Source of the DNA: JAKFEW01 sp036675505 | GTDB lineage: Bacteria; Cyanobacteriota; Sericytochromatia; S15B-MN24; JAQBPE01 | DNA: 41,383 nucleotides | Assembly: GCA_036675505.1 (NCBI GenBank) | Contig: JAKFEW010000014.1 | Location: forward strand, 1-41,383 | Direction of reading: 5' to 3' | In this document: one piece after another, positions 8,932 through 15,909 of the stretch | Layout: each line of letters opens with the position of its first letter | How positions within the stretch are numbered: the stretch's first letter is position 1 | Position numbers and translations under genes: made by a program | The notes under the pieces: model-generated | Databases searched by the model: none | What the model saw: only the letters and a program-made list of their open reading frames with translations | Told to the model about the DNA's origin: nothing

Positions 8932-9052
8932 CCTCGTCGTGCCTCTCTCCGCTCGTCGGATCGCTCAGGATACACGAGCGTCCGGGAGGCCACTATACCC
9001 GCGTGGTGGCCGGGACCGTCCCGGGTACGAAGCCGGCGAGCGTTCGCGATTC
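8932..9052. promoter_or_regulatory. Divergent control region between MFS and Rieske genes
   Basis: This stretch separates two divergent starts. On the minus strand a TATAGT hexamer (8998-8993) and a TATCCT hexamer (8972-8967) are candidate -10 boxes for the MFS gene. On the plus strand CTATAC (8993-8998) overlaps the former and could serve the Rieske gene. No operator dyad was recognised. Confidence 0.35.
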
Positions 9053-10210
9053 ATGAGGCCCCCCTTGGCTGACTCCATCGACCTGACCGACTACCACCCC
9101 GACCCCGACGTCGCCGCGGCATCCACGCTGCCCGCGCGCTGGTACGTCGAGCCGGCCTTCCACCTGCTCGAGCGCGAGCGGATCTTCGCGCGCACCTGGC
9201 AGTACGTCGGCCACCTCGACCAGCTGCCCGAGATCGGCTCGTACTTCACCGCCACCGTCGCCAACGAGCCGGTGGTGGTGGTGCGCGGCGACAACGGCGA
9301 GGTGCGCGTCATGTCCAACGTCTGCCGCCACCGCGCGCGCACCGTCGCGGAAGGCGCGGGCAAGTGCAAGATCCTGCAGTGCCGCTACCACGGCTTCAGC
9401 TACACGCTCGCAGGCAAGCTCATCACCGCGCCGGACTTCGACGGCGTGAAGAACTGGAACCCCGAAGACTTCGCGCTGCCGCCGCTCCGCCACGAGCGCT
9501 GGGGCCCCTTGATCTTCGTCTGCCTCGAGCCGGGCGCCCCGCCGCTGCACGCGATGCTCGGCCCTGCCCCCGAGGAGGTCGCCGCCCGCGGCGTGAGCTT
9601 CGACGCCATGCGCTTCGTCGACCGCCGCGAGTACCGCGTGCGCTGCAACTGGAAGGTCTTCGTCGACAACTACCAGGAGGGCTACCACGTCCCGGTCGCG
9701 CACCCGGGCCTTTTGAAGGAGCTGGACTTCAAGCAGTACCGCATCGAGCCGCGCGCCTACACCACGCTGCAGCACGCGCCGATCCGCGTGAACCCCGGCG
9801 AGCAGCGCCGCTACGGCACGGATGCCGCGCTCGACGAGGCGCTCTACTACTGGCTCTTCCCGGGCTTCATGGTCAACGTGTATCCCGACAACATGGACGT
9901 GAACTACGTGCAGGCGCTGGGCCCCGACGAAACGCGCGTGGTGATCGAGTGGTTCGCGACCGACCCCGACGGCTTCCGCCCGACCTTCGAGGCCCAGGGC
10001 CTGGCGTTCAGCGAGCAGGTCCAGCAGGAGGACATGGTGATTTGCGAGGCCGTGCAGCAGGGTCTGGGCTCGCGGTTCTACCGGCAGGGGCGCTTCTCGC
10101 CGAAGCAGGAGCCCGCCGTGCACCGCTTCCACCAGCTCGTCCACGCGTTCCTGACCCACCCGGGCGCCGGCTACCCGGCCGCCACACCGCCGCTCGTCGC
10201 GCCGCGTTAG
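9053..10210 (+). CDS. Rieske [2Fe-2S] ring-hydroxylating-type oxygenase, alpha subunit (choline monooxygenase/GbcA-like)
   Basis: Mononuclear-iron oxygenase with an N-terminal Rieske domain. Start MRPPLADSID (ATG 9053) gives 385 residues; a TTG a few codons downstream is an alternative, and upstream in-frame sequence looks non-coding. Rieske ligands are Cys91-X-His93 and Cys110-X2-His113. The iron-binding motif DNYQEGYHVPVAH at 205-217 carries the two catalytic histidines (212 and 217) and the bridging Asp205. The third ligand is probably the Asp in QQEDMVI. The single-motif layout and the sequence around the iron resemble choline monooxygenase, carnitine oxygenase or glycine-betaine demethylase rather than naphthalene-type enzymes (inference by similarity). 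No reductase gene is adjacent. The selenoprotein gene starts 7 nt after its stop, so the two are almost certainly co-transcribed. Confidence 0.9.
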   Translation: MRPPLADSIDLTDYHPDPDVAAASTLPARWYVEPAFHLLERERIFARTWQYVGHLDQLPEIGSYFTATVANEPVVVVRGDNGEVRVMSNVCRHRARTVAEGAGKCKILQCRYHGFSYTLAGKLITAPDFDGVKNWNPEDFALPPLRHERWGPLIFVCLEPGAPPLHAMLGPAPEEVAARGVSFDAMRFVDRREYRVRCNWKVFVDNYQEGYHVPVAHPGLLKELDFKQYRIEPRAYTTLQHAPIRVNPGEQRRYGTDAALDEALYYWLFPGFMVNVYPDNMDVNYVQALGPDETRVVIEWFATDPDGFRPTFEAQGLAFSEQVQQEDMVICEAVQQGLGSRFYRQGRFSPKQEPAVHRFHQLVHAFLTHPGAGYPAATPPLVAPR

Positions 10211-10217
10211 CCCTTCG

Positions 10218-10997
10218 ATGGCCGAGCACGTCCTCCACGACCGCTTCTGGAAGCTCATCATGCGCTTCTGGCCGACCGGCTGGTCGAAGCAGGTGCCCTG
10301 GACGCCGCTCGCCAGGCCGCTCGCCGAGGCGCGCGTCGCGCTGGTCACCTCGTGCGGCGTGCACCTGGCCTCGGACATACCCTTCGATACGCACCTCGCC
10401 CACGGCGACGTGAGCTTCCGCGAGCTCCCGGGCGACCTGCGCCTCGAGGACGCGATGATCACGCACGGCCACTACGACGCGCGCGACGCGCGGAAGGACC
10501 TGAACGTGGTGTTCCCGATCGAGCGCCTGCGCGAGCTCGCGGCGGAGGGCGTGATCGGGTCCGTGGCGCCGCGACACTACGGCTTTATGGGCTCGATCAT
10601 GCGCCCCGGCCGCCTGATCCGCGACACCGCTCCCGAGGTCGCCCGACGCCTGCGCGCCGATGCCGTCGACGTGGTGCTGCTCACGCCCTGCTGACCGCTC
10701 TGCAATCAGACGGTCGGTCTGATCGCGCGGATCTGCGAGGCGCAGGGGATCAGCACGTGCTGCCTGACGCTGGTGCGGGAGGTGGCGGCGCGGGTGAAGC
10801 CGCCGCGGACGTTGTTCTTGCGCTGGCCGTTCGGGAACCCGTGTGGGGAGCCGGGGAATCGGGCGCAGCAGCGGCGGGTGGTGCTGGATATGCTGGAGGC
10901 GGTGCGGGGGCTTGGGGAGGCGGGGGCGATCGTGGACTTGCCGTATCGGTGGCGGCGGGAAGATTGGGGGGCGGTGGAGGGATTGAAACTGCCTTAG
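10218..10997 (+). CDS. Selenoprotein of the glycine/betaine/sarcosine/D-proline reductase B family (in-frame UGA = Sec)
   Basis: The frame from ATG 10218 reads 158 codons to ...LLTPC, meets TGA at 10692-10694, and continues open in the same frame to TAG at 10995-10997 (259 residues including Sec159). The part before the UGA shows family features: WTPLARPLAEARVALVTS, the SFRELP string, and DLNVVFPIERLREL. The part after begins PLCNQTVGLIARICEAQGI, exactly what follows the redox-active position in GrdB/PrdB-like proteins, giving a U-P-L-C (UxxC) motif with an extra Cys158. A perfect SECIS-type hairpin lies just downstream of the UGA. In the known complexes this family performs reductive cleavage of substrates such as glycine or betaine. 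The partner subunits are absent here, and the gene follows a Rieske oxygenase by 7 nt, so its reaction is open. A Shine-Dalgarno sequence is not evident; translation may be coupled. Codons after the UGA favour G-ending forms more than those before. Confidence 0.88.
10705..10723 (+). promoter_or_regulatory. Bacterial SECIS element
   Basis: Stem ATCAGAC (10705-10711) pairs perfectly with GTCTGAT (10717-10723) around the loop GGTCG. The first loop base is 17 nt after the UGA at 10692-10694. A short stem with G near the start of a small apical loop (here GGU), 16-37 nt from the UGA, is the known requirement for SelB-directed Sec insertion in bacteria. Confidence 0.85.
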
Positions 10998-11019
10998 CAG
11001 GGTGTTATGGGAGTCTATC

Positions 11020-11063
11020 GAAGGTGTTGACTGCAATAGAGCCCAGATTGCCAGTCCAACACC
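11020..11063. terminator. Imperfect hairpin at the border of the AT-rich island
   Basis: AGGTGTTGACTGCAAT is followed after about 10 nt by ATTGCCAGTCCAACACCT, an inverted repeat with two single-base bulges. It lies between the convergent ends of the selenoprotein and the first CPCC gene, so a bidirectional terminator is the simplest reading. There is no T-tract. It also coincides with the change in base composition, so it could be a relic of an insertion boundary. Confidence 0.4.
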
Positions 11064-11074
11064 TCCGTAAGGCT

Positions 11075-11593
11075 CTACAGGTAGTACCTAGGATGCTCCT
11101 CAGGCTTTGGAGGCCTCACGAATCGCCTTGAATGCTCGTCACAGGCACCCATTTCCTGAAAGTTTCTACGCCCAGCTCTGAGGGTGATGTGATTGGGACC
11201 TGAGATGACGTTCAGGTCCCAGTCTCCGTCGTCCTCCCAGAAGCACACAGAGCATATCTCGAAACAGCCAAGGTCTCCCAACGTGTAGTAACCACAGCAG
11301 GGGCATGGAAAGCCCTGGAGCTGTTCGAAGTCTTCTTGAGACAACTTGAGAAGGTCACGTGCTTCGACTGCACAATCTTGGCAAATCAGGACCAGCATGC
11401 GGTCCTTGTTTTGAACGACGACTTCAAAGGCTCTATCTTTGTCGGCGAAGCCCTCGGGTGTCCCATCCAAGTACAGCCAGTGCTCCACTCCATCGGATAG
11501 GCTGGGCATCAGGTCAACCAGGTCACCCAACGCCTCTGAGGTGGCCTTGTAGTAACTACCCTTATTTACCTTGCAGACTGGGCATATCAGCAT
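11075..11593 (-). CDS. CPCC family cysteine-rich protein, copy 1
   Basis: Protein of 172 residues with an N-terminal zinc-ribbon-like CPVC (Cys4, Cys7), a second pair at Cys71/Cys74 (CQDC) and a C-terminal CPCC domain: PCPCCGYYT at 96-103, CSVC at 114-117, then NHITLRAGRRNFQEMGA and the RPPKPEEHP tail. This arrangement matches the Cys_rich_CPCC family, probably zinc-binding and without a known reaction. The downstream paralogue in this island has the same layout and sits 11 nt upstream of this gene, so the pair is an operon and a tandem duplication. Base composition is clearly lower in GC than in neighbouring genes, consistent with transfer. Its placement beside a colicin-immunity-like gene suggests a defence or toxin-immunity island; that role is inference. 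Confidence 0.82.
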   Translation of the reverse strand: MLICPVCKVNKGSYYKATSEALGDLVDLMPSLSDGVEHWLYLDGTPEGFADKDRAFEVVVQNKDRMLVLICQDCAVEARDLLKLSQEDFEQLQGFPCPCCGYYTLGDLGCFEICSVCFWEDDGDWDLNVISGPNHITLRAGRRNFQEMGACDEHSRRFVRPPKPEEHPRYYL

Positions 11594-11604
11594 ATCGTCC
11601 GACT

Positions 11605-12255
11605 CTAATACTCGAAATACATAGGATGCTCTTCGGGTGCCGGTGGGCGGACTCGGCTCCTGAATCGCTCGTCGCTGGCGCCAATCTCCTTGTAGTTCTG
11701 CCGGGCCTCACGTAAAGTTACATGTGAGTTTTCGTCCAGAGCGAACAGGTTGTCATCCAGCCAGCAGCAAACTGGGCAAAGATTGATACCACCGAGCACG
11801 TCAATGGTGTAGTAGCCACAGCAGCGACACCTGTCGGCGCGCAGTCGCTCAAGCTCAAACCGGTCCAGTTCAAGCGTCTCGGTGGCCTTCTGAGCGCATT
11901 CACAACATAGGAAGATAAGTATCTTGTCCTGTTCGGTTTCGGCCTTCTTGAAGGCGAGATATGGGTCGTAACGACGACGCTTGACGCCCTTTGGGATGCC
12001 ACCGACGAGTTTGCCGTCCTCGAAGCGAAGCGGGATATCATATTCTTTGGGAACCACCCACCTGACCCCTACGGATTCATACTTGTACCGGATTTTGAAT
12101 TCTTCTCGGCTCGTAATGGGCTTGTCCCAGAGCAGGAGCCACTGGTTTGCGGCCTCCGCGATTGATGGGTTAAGCCCCAACAGACGGCTCAGCGGTTGAG
12201 TGAACGCCCTGTAGTAACTACCTTTGCGTTCCTTGCAGACGGGACATAGCAGCAT
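11605..12255 (-). CDS. CPCC family cysteine-rich protein, copy 2
   Basis: A 216-residue paralogue of the neighbouring CPCC protein. It shares the MLxCPVCK and KGSYY start, a Cys pair at 118/120, then RCCGYYT (Cys143, 145, 146; the CPCC motif is CRCC here), CPVCCW at 160-165 and the closing SHVTLREARQNYKEIGASDERF and RPPAPEEHP. It differs by an insertion of about 40 residues (charged, around 48-105) between the two zinc-binding parts. It is the first gene of the pair. The ATG at 12255 has a GGAG very close (2 nt spacing), with a TATGCT sequence overlapping the start region, so the exact initiation mode is uncertain. Function unknown. Confidence 0.82.
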   Translation of the reverse strand: MLLCPVCKERKGSYYRAFTQPLSRLLGLNPSIAEAANQWLLLWDKPITSREEFKIRYKYESVGVRWVVPKEYDIPLRFEDGKLVGGIPKGVKRRRYDPYLAFKKAETEQDKILIFLCCECAQKATETLELDRFELERLRADRCRCCGYYTIDVLGGINLCPVCCWLDDNLFALDENSHVTLREARQNYKEIGASDERFRSRVRPPAPEEHPMYFEY

Positions 12256-12512
12256 ATCTCCGTCTCTGTTCTGGGCCGAGACAACGCCCTAAACTCGTGG
12301 AGGGTTGTGCCAGATTATCACAGGACTCGGAGCGACTCGTAGGACTGACTCCTGCTGACCTTCATTCCATCTATATAGAACAGGTTCATGGTCGACCCTA
12401 ACCCAGATAGTTCCTCACCAAGGGGCCTCCTATGTCAGCTCCATCCAAGGAAACTTGCTCTTCCTGAGCGCTTCATCGAACGTCCACACCAGCTCGTCCT
12501 GGCTGCTTCAAC
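12256..12512. other. Intergenic stretch with a possible gene remnant
   Basis: No full gene is supported. A hairpin (ACAAC-g-CCCT with AGGGTTGT, about 12283-12310) lies upstream of the second CPCC gene. On the minus strand, roughly 12500-12430, a short frame reads QDELVWTFDEALRKSKFPW and ends at a TAG. It has no start and looks like the C-terminal end of a lost protein. The rest shows nothing recognisable. Confidence 0.4.
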
Positions 12513-12815
12513 CTAGCGTTTCAGTTCGATTAGTTGTTTCATCCGAGTTTCGACGGCGGCTCGAAGTTGTCCCTCACCGAGATACCATCCTGGCCTGGGT
12601 TCTTCCGCTCTGCATTCCTTCAAGAATTCCTCATCTTCAATGTAGAATTCAAGCTCCGCCGCTATCCCATCCAACAATTTGAACATTTCCTCGCTCATTG
12701 GCCGTCCCTCACTCCTGAATCGATGAAGATAGCGGTCACGAAGCTCGGCACCGGTGGTCTCGCCACGGAGGTAGGCCTTCAGCATTCGCGTGTATGAGTT
12801 CTTGGGAGTATCCAC
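12513..12815 (-). CDS. Colicin-D-immunity-like protein
   Basis: Small acidic, all-helical protein. With the GTG start at 12815 (VDTPKNSYTRML) it has 100 residues; the open frame extends to 12869, but that start would overlap the preceding gene. Features resemble the colicin D immunity family (PF09204-type): YLRGETTGAELRDRYLHRF, then EEMFKLLDGIAAELEFYIED, then a loop and LGEGQLRAAVETRMKQLIEL. In that family the protein binds and blocks a tRNase toxin. No cognate toxin is visible here, so it would be an orphan immunity gene. GC is lower than in the flanks. The call rests on remembered pattern, not on a search. Confidence 0.55.
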   Translation of the reverse strand: MDTPKNSYTRMLKAYLRGETTGAELRDRYLHRFRSEGRPMSEEMFKLLDGIAAELEFYIEDEEFLKECRAEEPRPGWYLGEGQLRAAVETRMKQLIELKR

Positions 12816-12837
12816 CTGGCTTCGCCTCTCGTCTTGC

Positions 12838-13038
12838 CTAGAACCACTCGGTGTAGAGTGACTTCTCAATCAACGCCTCGACGCGCCATCGGTCTTGGTA
12901 GTACTGAATGATGAGCTTTTCGCCGATCTTGGCCTTGATGCGCTTGGCTGCGATCTCCACCCCCACGGCATCAGCGAAGGCATTCTCGTCATTGAACGCC
13001 TTGCGAAGGTTTCTGGCCGTGTCTCGTCGAAGTGCCAT
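12838..13038 (-). CDS. Small basic protein of unknown function
   Basis: 66 residues, rich in Lys/Arg and Ala: MALRRDTARNLRKAFNDENAF at the start, a KRIKAKIGEKLIIQYY core, and EALIEKSLYTEWF at the end. I do not recognise a family. It lies between the Uma2 remnant (24 nt upstream) and the immunity-like gene (22 nt to the GTG), all on one strand, so it probably belongs to the same transcript. Lower GC than the chromosome around it. It could be an antitoxin or another immunity-type protein, but nothing in the sequence proves that. Confidence 0.5.
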   Translation of the reverse strand: MALRRDTARNLRKAFNDENAFADAVGVEIAAKRIKAKIGEKLIIQYYQDRWRVEALIEKSLYTEWF

Positions 13039-13062
13039 TGGCTGCTCGATTCTCGCGCGGGC

Positions 13063-13437
13063 TCACGGTTCCGACTCTTCCATCTCCTCCGGCGCGAACA
13101 ACTCGGCGAGCGGCAGCTCGAAACCCGGCAGCAGGGGAGTGGTGAGCACGTCGCCGGGCTCGAGCAGGATCGGGCGATCGAAGCCGCCTGCCGGTGCCTG
13201 CCGCAATACTTCCACCTGGTCGAGGTCGGGCAAGACCATCCAATACTCGCGCACGCCGCACGAGGCATAGATTTCCCGCTTCTTGACCGAGTCGAGGCGC
13301 GGATCTCCCGGCGAAAGGACCTCGACCACGAGGTCAGGTGCTCCCGCGACTCCTCGGCGGGTGACTCGAACCGAGTTACCTCGCGTGGTTGACCGCTCGG
13401 TGGCTAGGTGGCGGGACCCTGGAGGAGGGCATCCCAT
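13063..13437 (-). pseudogene. Uma2 family (DUF820) endonuclease fragment, N-terminus missing
   Basis: The C-terminal half of a Uma2-type PD-(D/E)XK nuclease: GAPDLVVEVLSPGD, LDSVKKREIYASCGVREYWMV, and LPGFELPLAELFAP near the end. Full members have roughly 190 residues. Here homologous sequence begins only around base 13380, about 105 residues from the stop, and the upstream codons (PPPGSRHLATERST) look unrelated and run into the end of the neighbouring lipoprotein gene. No start codon with a ribosome site is present at the junction. The active-site Asp and Glu of the D-(x)n-ExK core (PDLVVEV) remain, but the N-terminal strands are gone. Best read as a 5'-truncated relic left at the island boundary. 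Confidence 0.65.
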
Positions 13438-13868
13438 TCGCTGAAGTCATTGGTGTAGAAGTCGTAGTTGTAGTTGATGACCTTGTCCTCGGTCTCGCCG
13501 TTCCCCCAGGTGCGGTGCGACGTGAACTTCACGCGGACCGGATACACAGTGTCGGAGCGGATGCCGTCGAACTTGTCCCTCTCGTTCGGCGCACGCGTCG
13601 CGCCGAATTGAATCTCCTGGAAGTCGACGGTCACGGACTTGTGGGACGAGCCCACGCCCGTCGCGAGGTTCTGCTCTTTCCGGGTGACGAACTTTTTGAC
13701 GTCCTCTTCGGTCAGCTTGCCAGCCGCCTTGGGGGCGGTGGGTTGGCCGGCCGCCTGGGAGGCACCGGGCGCGGGCGTGCCGGTGCTGCTGGTCTTGCCG
13801 TCGCAGCCTGCCAGGGCCGAAGCCTGTAGCAATACGATCGTGGTCATCAACGCGAGGCTTCTGTTCAT
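13404..13868 (-). CDS. Putative lipoprotein of unknown function
   Basis: 154 residues from ATG 13868, which has a very strong ribosome site (AGAGGAGGAGCG). The signal sequence ends in SALAGC (Cys22), then a Thr/Ala/Pro/Gly-rich spacer, then a compact region starting LTEEDVKKFVTRKEQ and ending in VINYNYDFYTNDFSEWDALLQ. The mature domain has mixed beta character, with VTVDFQEIQFG and VYPVRVKFTSHRTW. I know no family for it. The longer frame to 13967 is rejected because it bypasses the ribosome site and buries the signal peptide. The relic Uma2 frame overlaps its last codons. Confidence 0.75.
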   Translation of the reverse strand: MNRSLALMTTIVLLQASALAGCDGKTSSTGTPAPGASQAAGQPTAPKAAGKLTEEDVKKFVTRKEQNLATGVGSSHKSVTVDFQEIQFGATRAPNERDKFDGIRSDTVYPVRVKFTSHRTWGNGETEDKVINYNYDFYTNDFSEWDALLQGPAT

Positions 13869-13948
13869 TCGCTCCTCCTCTGGGGCTGCCGGCGAGGGAT
13901 GAATTATCGAGGGGGCGGCTTTTCCTGTCAAACAACGGCGCAGCGTGG

Positions 13949-14830
13949 TCAAACCTGCCCCGTCCAACCCGCGCCGTGCGCCGTGAACGCCGCGCGCAGC
14001 GAGCGCACCAGCTCACCGGGCGGCGGTCCTGCCTCCACGATCGCCACGTTGCGTCGCAGGTTCGCCGCGTTACCCGTGCCGGCGATCGCCGTCCCCACGC
14101 CCTCCGCGAACGCCGAGAAGCGCAGCGCGAACTCGTCCCAGGCCAGAGGTGCGGAGTCGAAGCCCATCGTCTTCATGCGCAGCCAGTATTCCTCGGCGTA
14201 GTTCCCGTGCGGCCGGTCGGCGAAGCGCCATGGCGCGTTGCCCAGCGGCCGCTTCGCGATCACCCCCACGCCGCGCGCCGCGGCCTCGCGCACCAGGGTG
14301 TCGAGCGTGCGCAGGTCGAAGGGGTTCACCGAGCACTCGATCGCGCCGAACCGCTCAGTGGCGAGCGCGTAGGCCAGGTCCTCGTTCTCGCCGGAGTAGC
14401 CCGTCACGCGCACCTTGCCGGCCTGCACCGCCGCCTCCAGGGCCTCGATCAGGCCGGGTCGCTCGAGGACGTGGCGCGGGCAGGAATGGAACAGCATCAC
14501 GTCGATGTAGTCGGTGTTGAGCCGCCGGAGCGCCGCGTCGATGCCCGCCGTGACGCACGCCGGCGTCCAGTCCTCGACGCCGTCGATGCCGTAGCCGCAC
14601 TTGGTCGCGAGCACGAAGTCGCCGCGGCGGTGCGCGAGGTGGCGGCCGATGCGCTCCTCCGAGAGGCCGTAACCACGCGCCGTGTCGATGAACGTCACGC
14701 CGAGATCGACGGCGAGGTTCAGCAAGGTCCCGGCGTCGTCCTCGCTCATCTCGGGGCTGCCGATGTGCCCTGCGCCGAAGCCGAGGGCGGAGACGGTGAG
14801 GCCGGTCTGGCCGAAGGGACGGGTGTGCAC
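13949..14830 (-). CDS. Aldo/keto reductase family oxidoreductase
   Basis: NADPH-dependent reductase with a TIM-barrel fold, 293 residues. The start is GTG 14830 (HTRPFGQTGLTVSALGFGAG), which has AGGAG 7-11 nt upstream; the longer frame is rejected. Family features are FIDTARGYGLSEERIG with the catalytic Asp and Tyr, LATKCGYG with the catalytic Lys, DYIDVMLFHSC with the His position, and the C-terminal AIAGTGNAANLRRNV cofactor-binding loop. It is probably co-transcribed with the GNAT gene, 25 nt upstream. The substrate cannot be predicted. The catalytic tetrad appears intact. Confidence 0.92.
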   Translation of the reverse strand: MHTRPFGQTGLTVSALGFGAGHIGSPEMSEDDAGTLLNLAVDLGVTFIDTARGYGLSEERIGRHLAHRRGDFVLATKCGYGIDGVEDWTPACVTAGIDAALRRLNTDYIDVMLFHSCPRHVLERPGLIEALEAAVQAGKVRVTGYSGENEDLAYALATERFGAIECSVNPFDLRTLDTLVREAAARGVGVIAKRPLGNAPWRFADRPHGNYAEEYWLRMKTMGFDSAPLAWDEFALRFSAFAEGVGTAIAGTGNAANLRRNVAIVEAGPPPGELVRSLRAAFTAHGAGWTGQV

Positions 14831-14855
14831 GCGGGGCTCCTCTCTGGGCGCGGGA

Positions 14856-15371
14856 TCAACGTCGAAGATCCAGGACCATGTGCTCGTCGTCGAAGAACTC
14901 GTCGCCGACCCTGATCGCCCGTGGCTCATACCCGTAGGGCACGAACCCGGCCCGGTGATACAGCTTGCGGGCCGCCGAGTTCGTGGCGAGCACGGCCAGC
15001 GTGATGCGCTCGAGACCCGGCATCGCCCTGGCACGCGCCAGCACGGCCGCCACCAGGGCGTCGGCGATGCCGAGCCCCCGGTGTTCGGGCGCGACGAACA
15101 CGCCCCACAGCATCGCCGTGTGGCGCGCCTTCAAGCGGGCCTGGCGCGCGAGCCCGGCGGTCCCCACCAGATCGCCCGCGAGGAAGGCGCCGAAGATCGG
15201 GCTGTCGACGTTGGCTGCCGGGCTGAAGCGGGCCGCCAGCTCCTCGAGCGGTTGCGCTTCGGCCTCCTCCACGGACTGGAGAAACGCCGCGGGGGCCGAC
15301 GCCAGGGCCCGCAGGCGCAGCGCCCGCCAGGCGTGCACGTGGTCCGTGGTGAGCTCGGCGATTTCGACCAT
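14856..15371 (-). CDS. GNAT family N-acetyltransferase
   Basis: Acetyl-CoA-dependent transferase of 171 residues covering a single GNAT domain. Motif A is clear at about 88-107: WGVFVAPEHRGLGIADALV, with the pyrophosphate-binding R-G-x-G-x-A loop. LERITLAVLATNSAARKLYHRAGF follows, the usual motif B with the Asn and Tyr positions. The N-terminal MVEIAELTTDHVHAWRALRLRALA is typical of RimI/PhnO-like members. Substrate unknown. The gene lies 25 nt before the aldo/keto reductase and 61 nt after the preceding lipoprotein gene, all minus strand. Confidence 0.92.
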   Translation of the reverse strand: MVEIAELTTDHVHAWRALRLRALASAPAAFLQSVEEAEAQPLEELAARFSPAANVDSPIFGAFLAGDLVGTAGLARQARLKARHTAMLWGVFVAPEHRGLGIADALVAAVLARARAMPGLERITLAVLATNSAARKLYHRAGFVPYGYEPRAIRVGDEFFDDEHMVLDLRR

Positions 15372-15432
15372 GGGCGTGGCTTCTCCGGCGCGGGCAACCT
15401 TTCTTCTTTACCCGAGCCGGTGCGCGGCGATT

Positions 15433-15900
15433 TCAGTAATTGGTGGTCGCGTTCGTCGGATCGAACGTCGGCGCCGTCCACGACGGCACCTCCCCCGCCA
15501 CGACCTCGAGCGTCCGCGCGAATCGGCCGTTGTAGCCCTTGAAGTTGACGGCGTAGGTGCCGACCGTCGTCGCCGTCGTCTGGCCTTCGAAGCGCTGGAG
15601 GACGATGGCCGCGATGCACGCGACGCCTGCCGGCGGCGGCTTGAACATGACGTCGACGGTGATCGTTTCGGTGATGCCGTTCTCGTCGATCGCGAGGCGC
15701 TTGAATTCGCCGCAGGCGGCATCGACATCGACCACGACGGGGAACGGCCGGCCGACCTGGACCTTCGGCGGGACGTGGATGCGCATCGCCGGACGCGATT
15801 CGAGGGCGATGTTTTCCAGGGCGGCGCCGCAGCCCTGGAGCAGCAGGAAGCCCGCCATCACACCGATGGCCCAGCGCGGAGTCAGCGAGTCAGAACGCAC
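15433..15900 (-). CDS. Putative lipoprotein of unknown function
   Basis: 155 residues from GTG 15900, which has a GAGG site 7 nt upstream. The signal anchor MAGFLLLQGC puts the lipidated Cys at 24. The mature part reads as a small beta-sandwich: MRIHVPPKVQVGRPFPVVVDVDAACGEF, ITETITVDVMF and TVGTYAVNFKGYNGRFARTLEVV, with two internal cysteines that could form a disulfide. This looks like an Ig-like or adhesin-type fold, but I cannot name the family. It is separated from the NTF2-like gene upstream by only 9 nt, so the two are likely on one transcript. Confidence 0.72.
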   Translation of the reverse strand: MRSDSLTPRWAIGVMAGFLLLQGCGAALENIALESRPAMRIHVPPKVQVGRPFPVVVDVDAACGEFKRLAIDENGITETITVDVMFKPPPAGVACIAAIVLQRFEGQTTATTVGTYAVNFKGYNGRFARTLEVVAGEVPSWTAPTFDPTNATTNY

Positions 15901-15909
15901 GCGAAGGCC

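Noticed and set aside
10773..10997. A separate 74-residue gene after the selenoprotein UGA
   Set aside because: It is in frame with the upstream part, has no ribosome site and starts inside the conserved domain.
11020..11063. Integron attC site at the island border
   Set aside because: The inverted repeat ends in GTT...AAC order and lacks RYYYAAC...GTTRRRY polarity. No attC was seen between the two CPCC genes, which are 11 nt apart.
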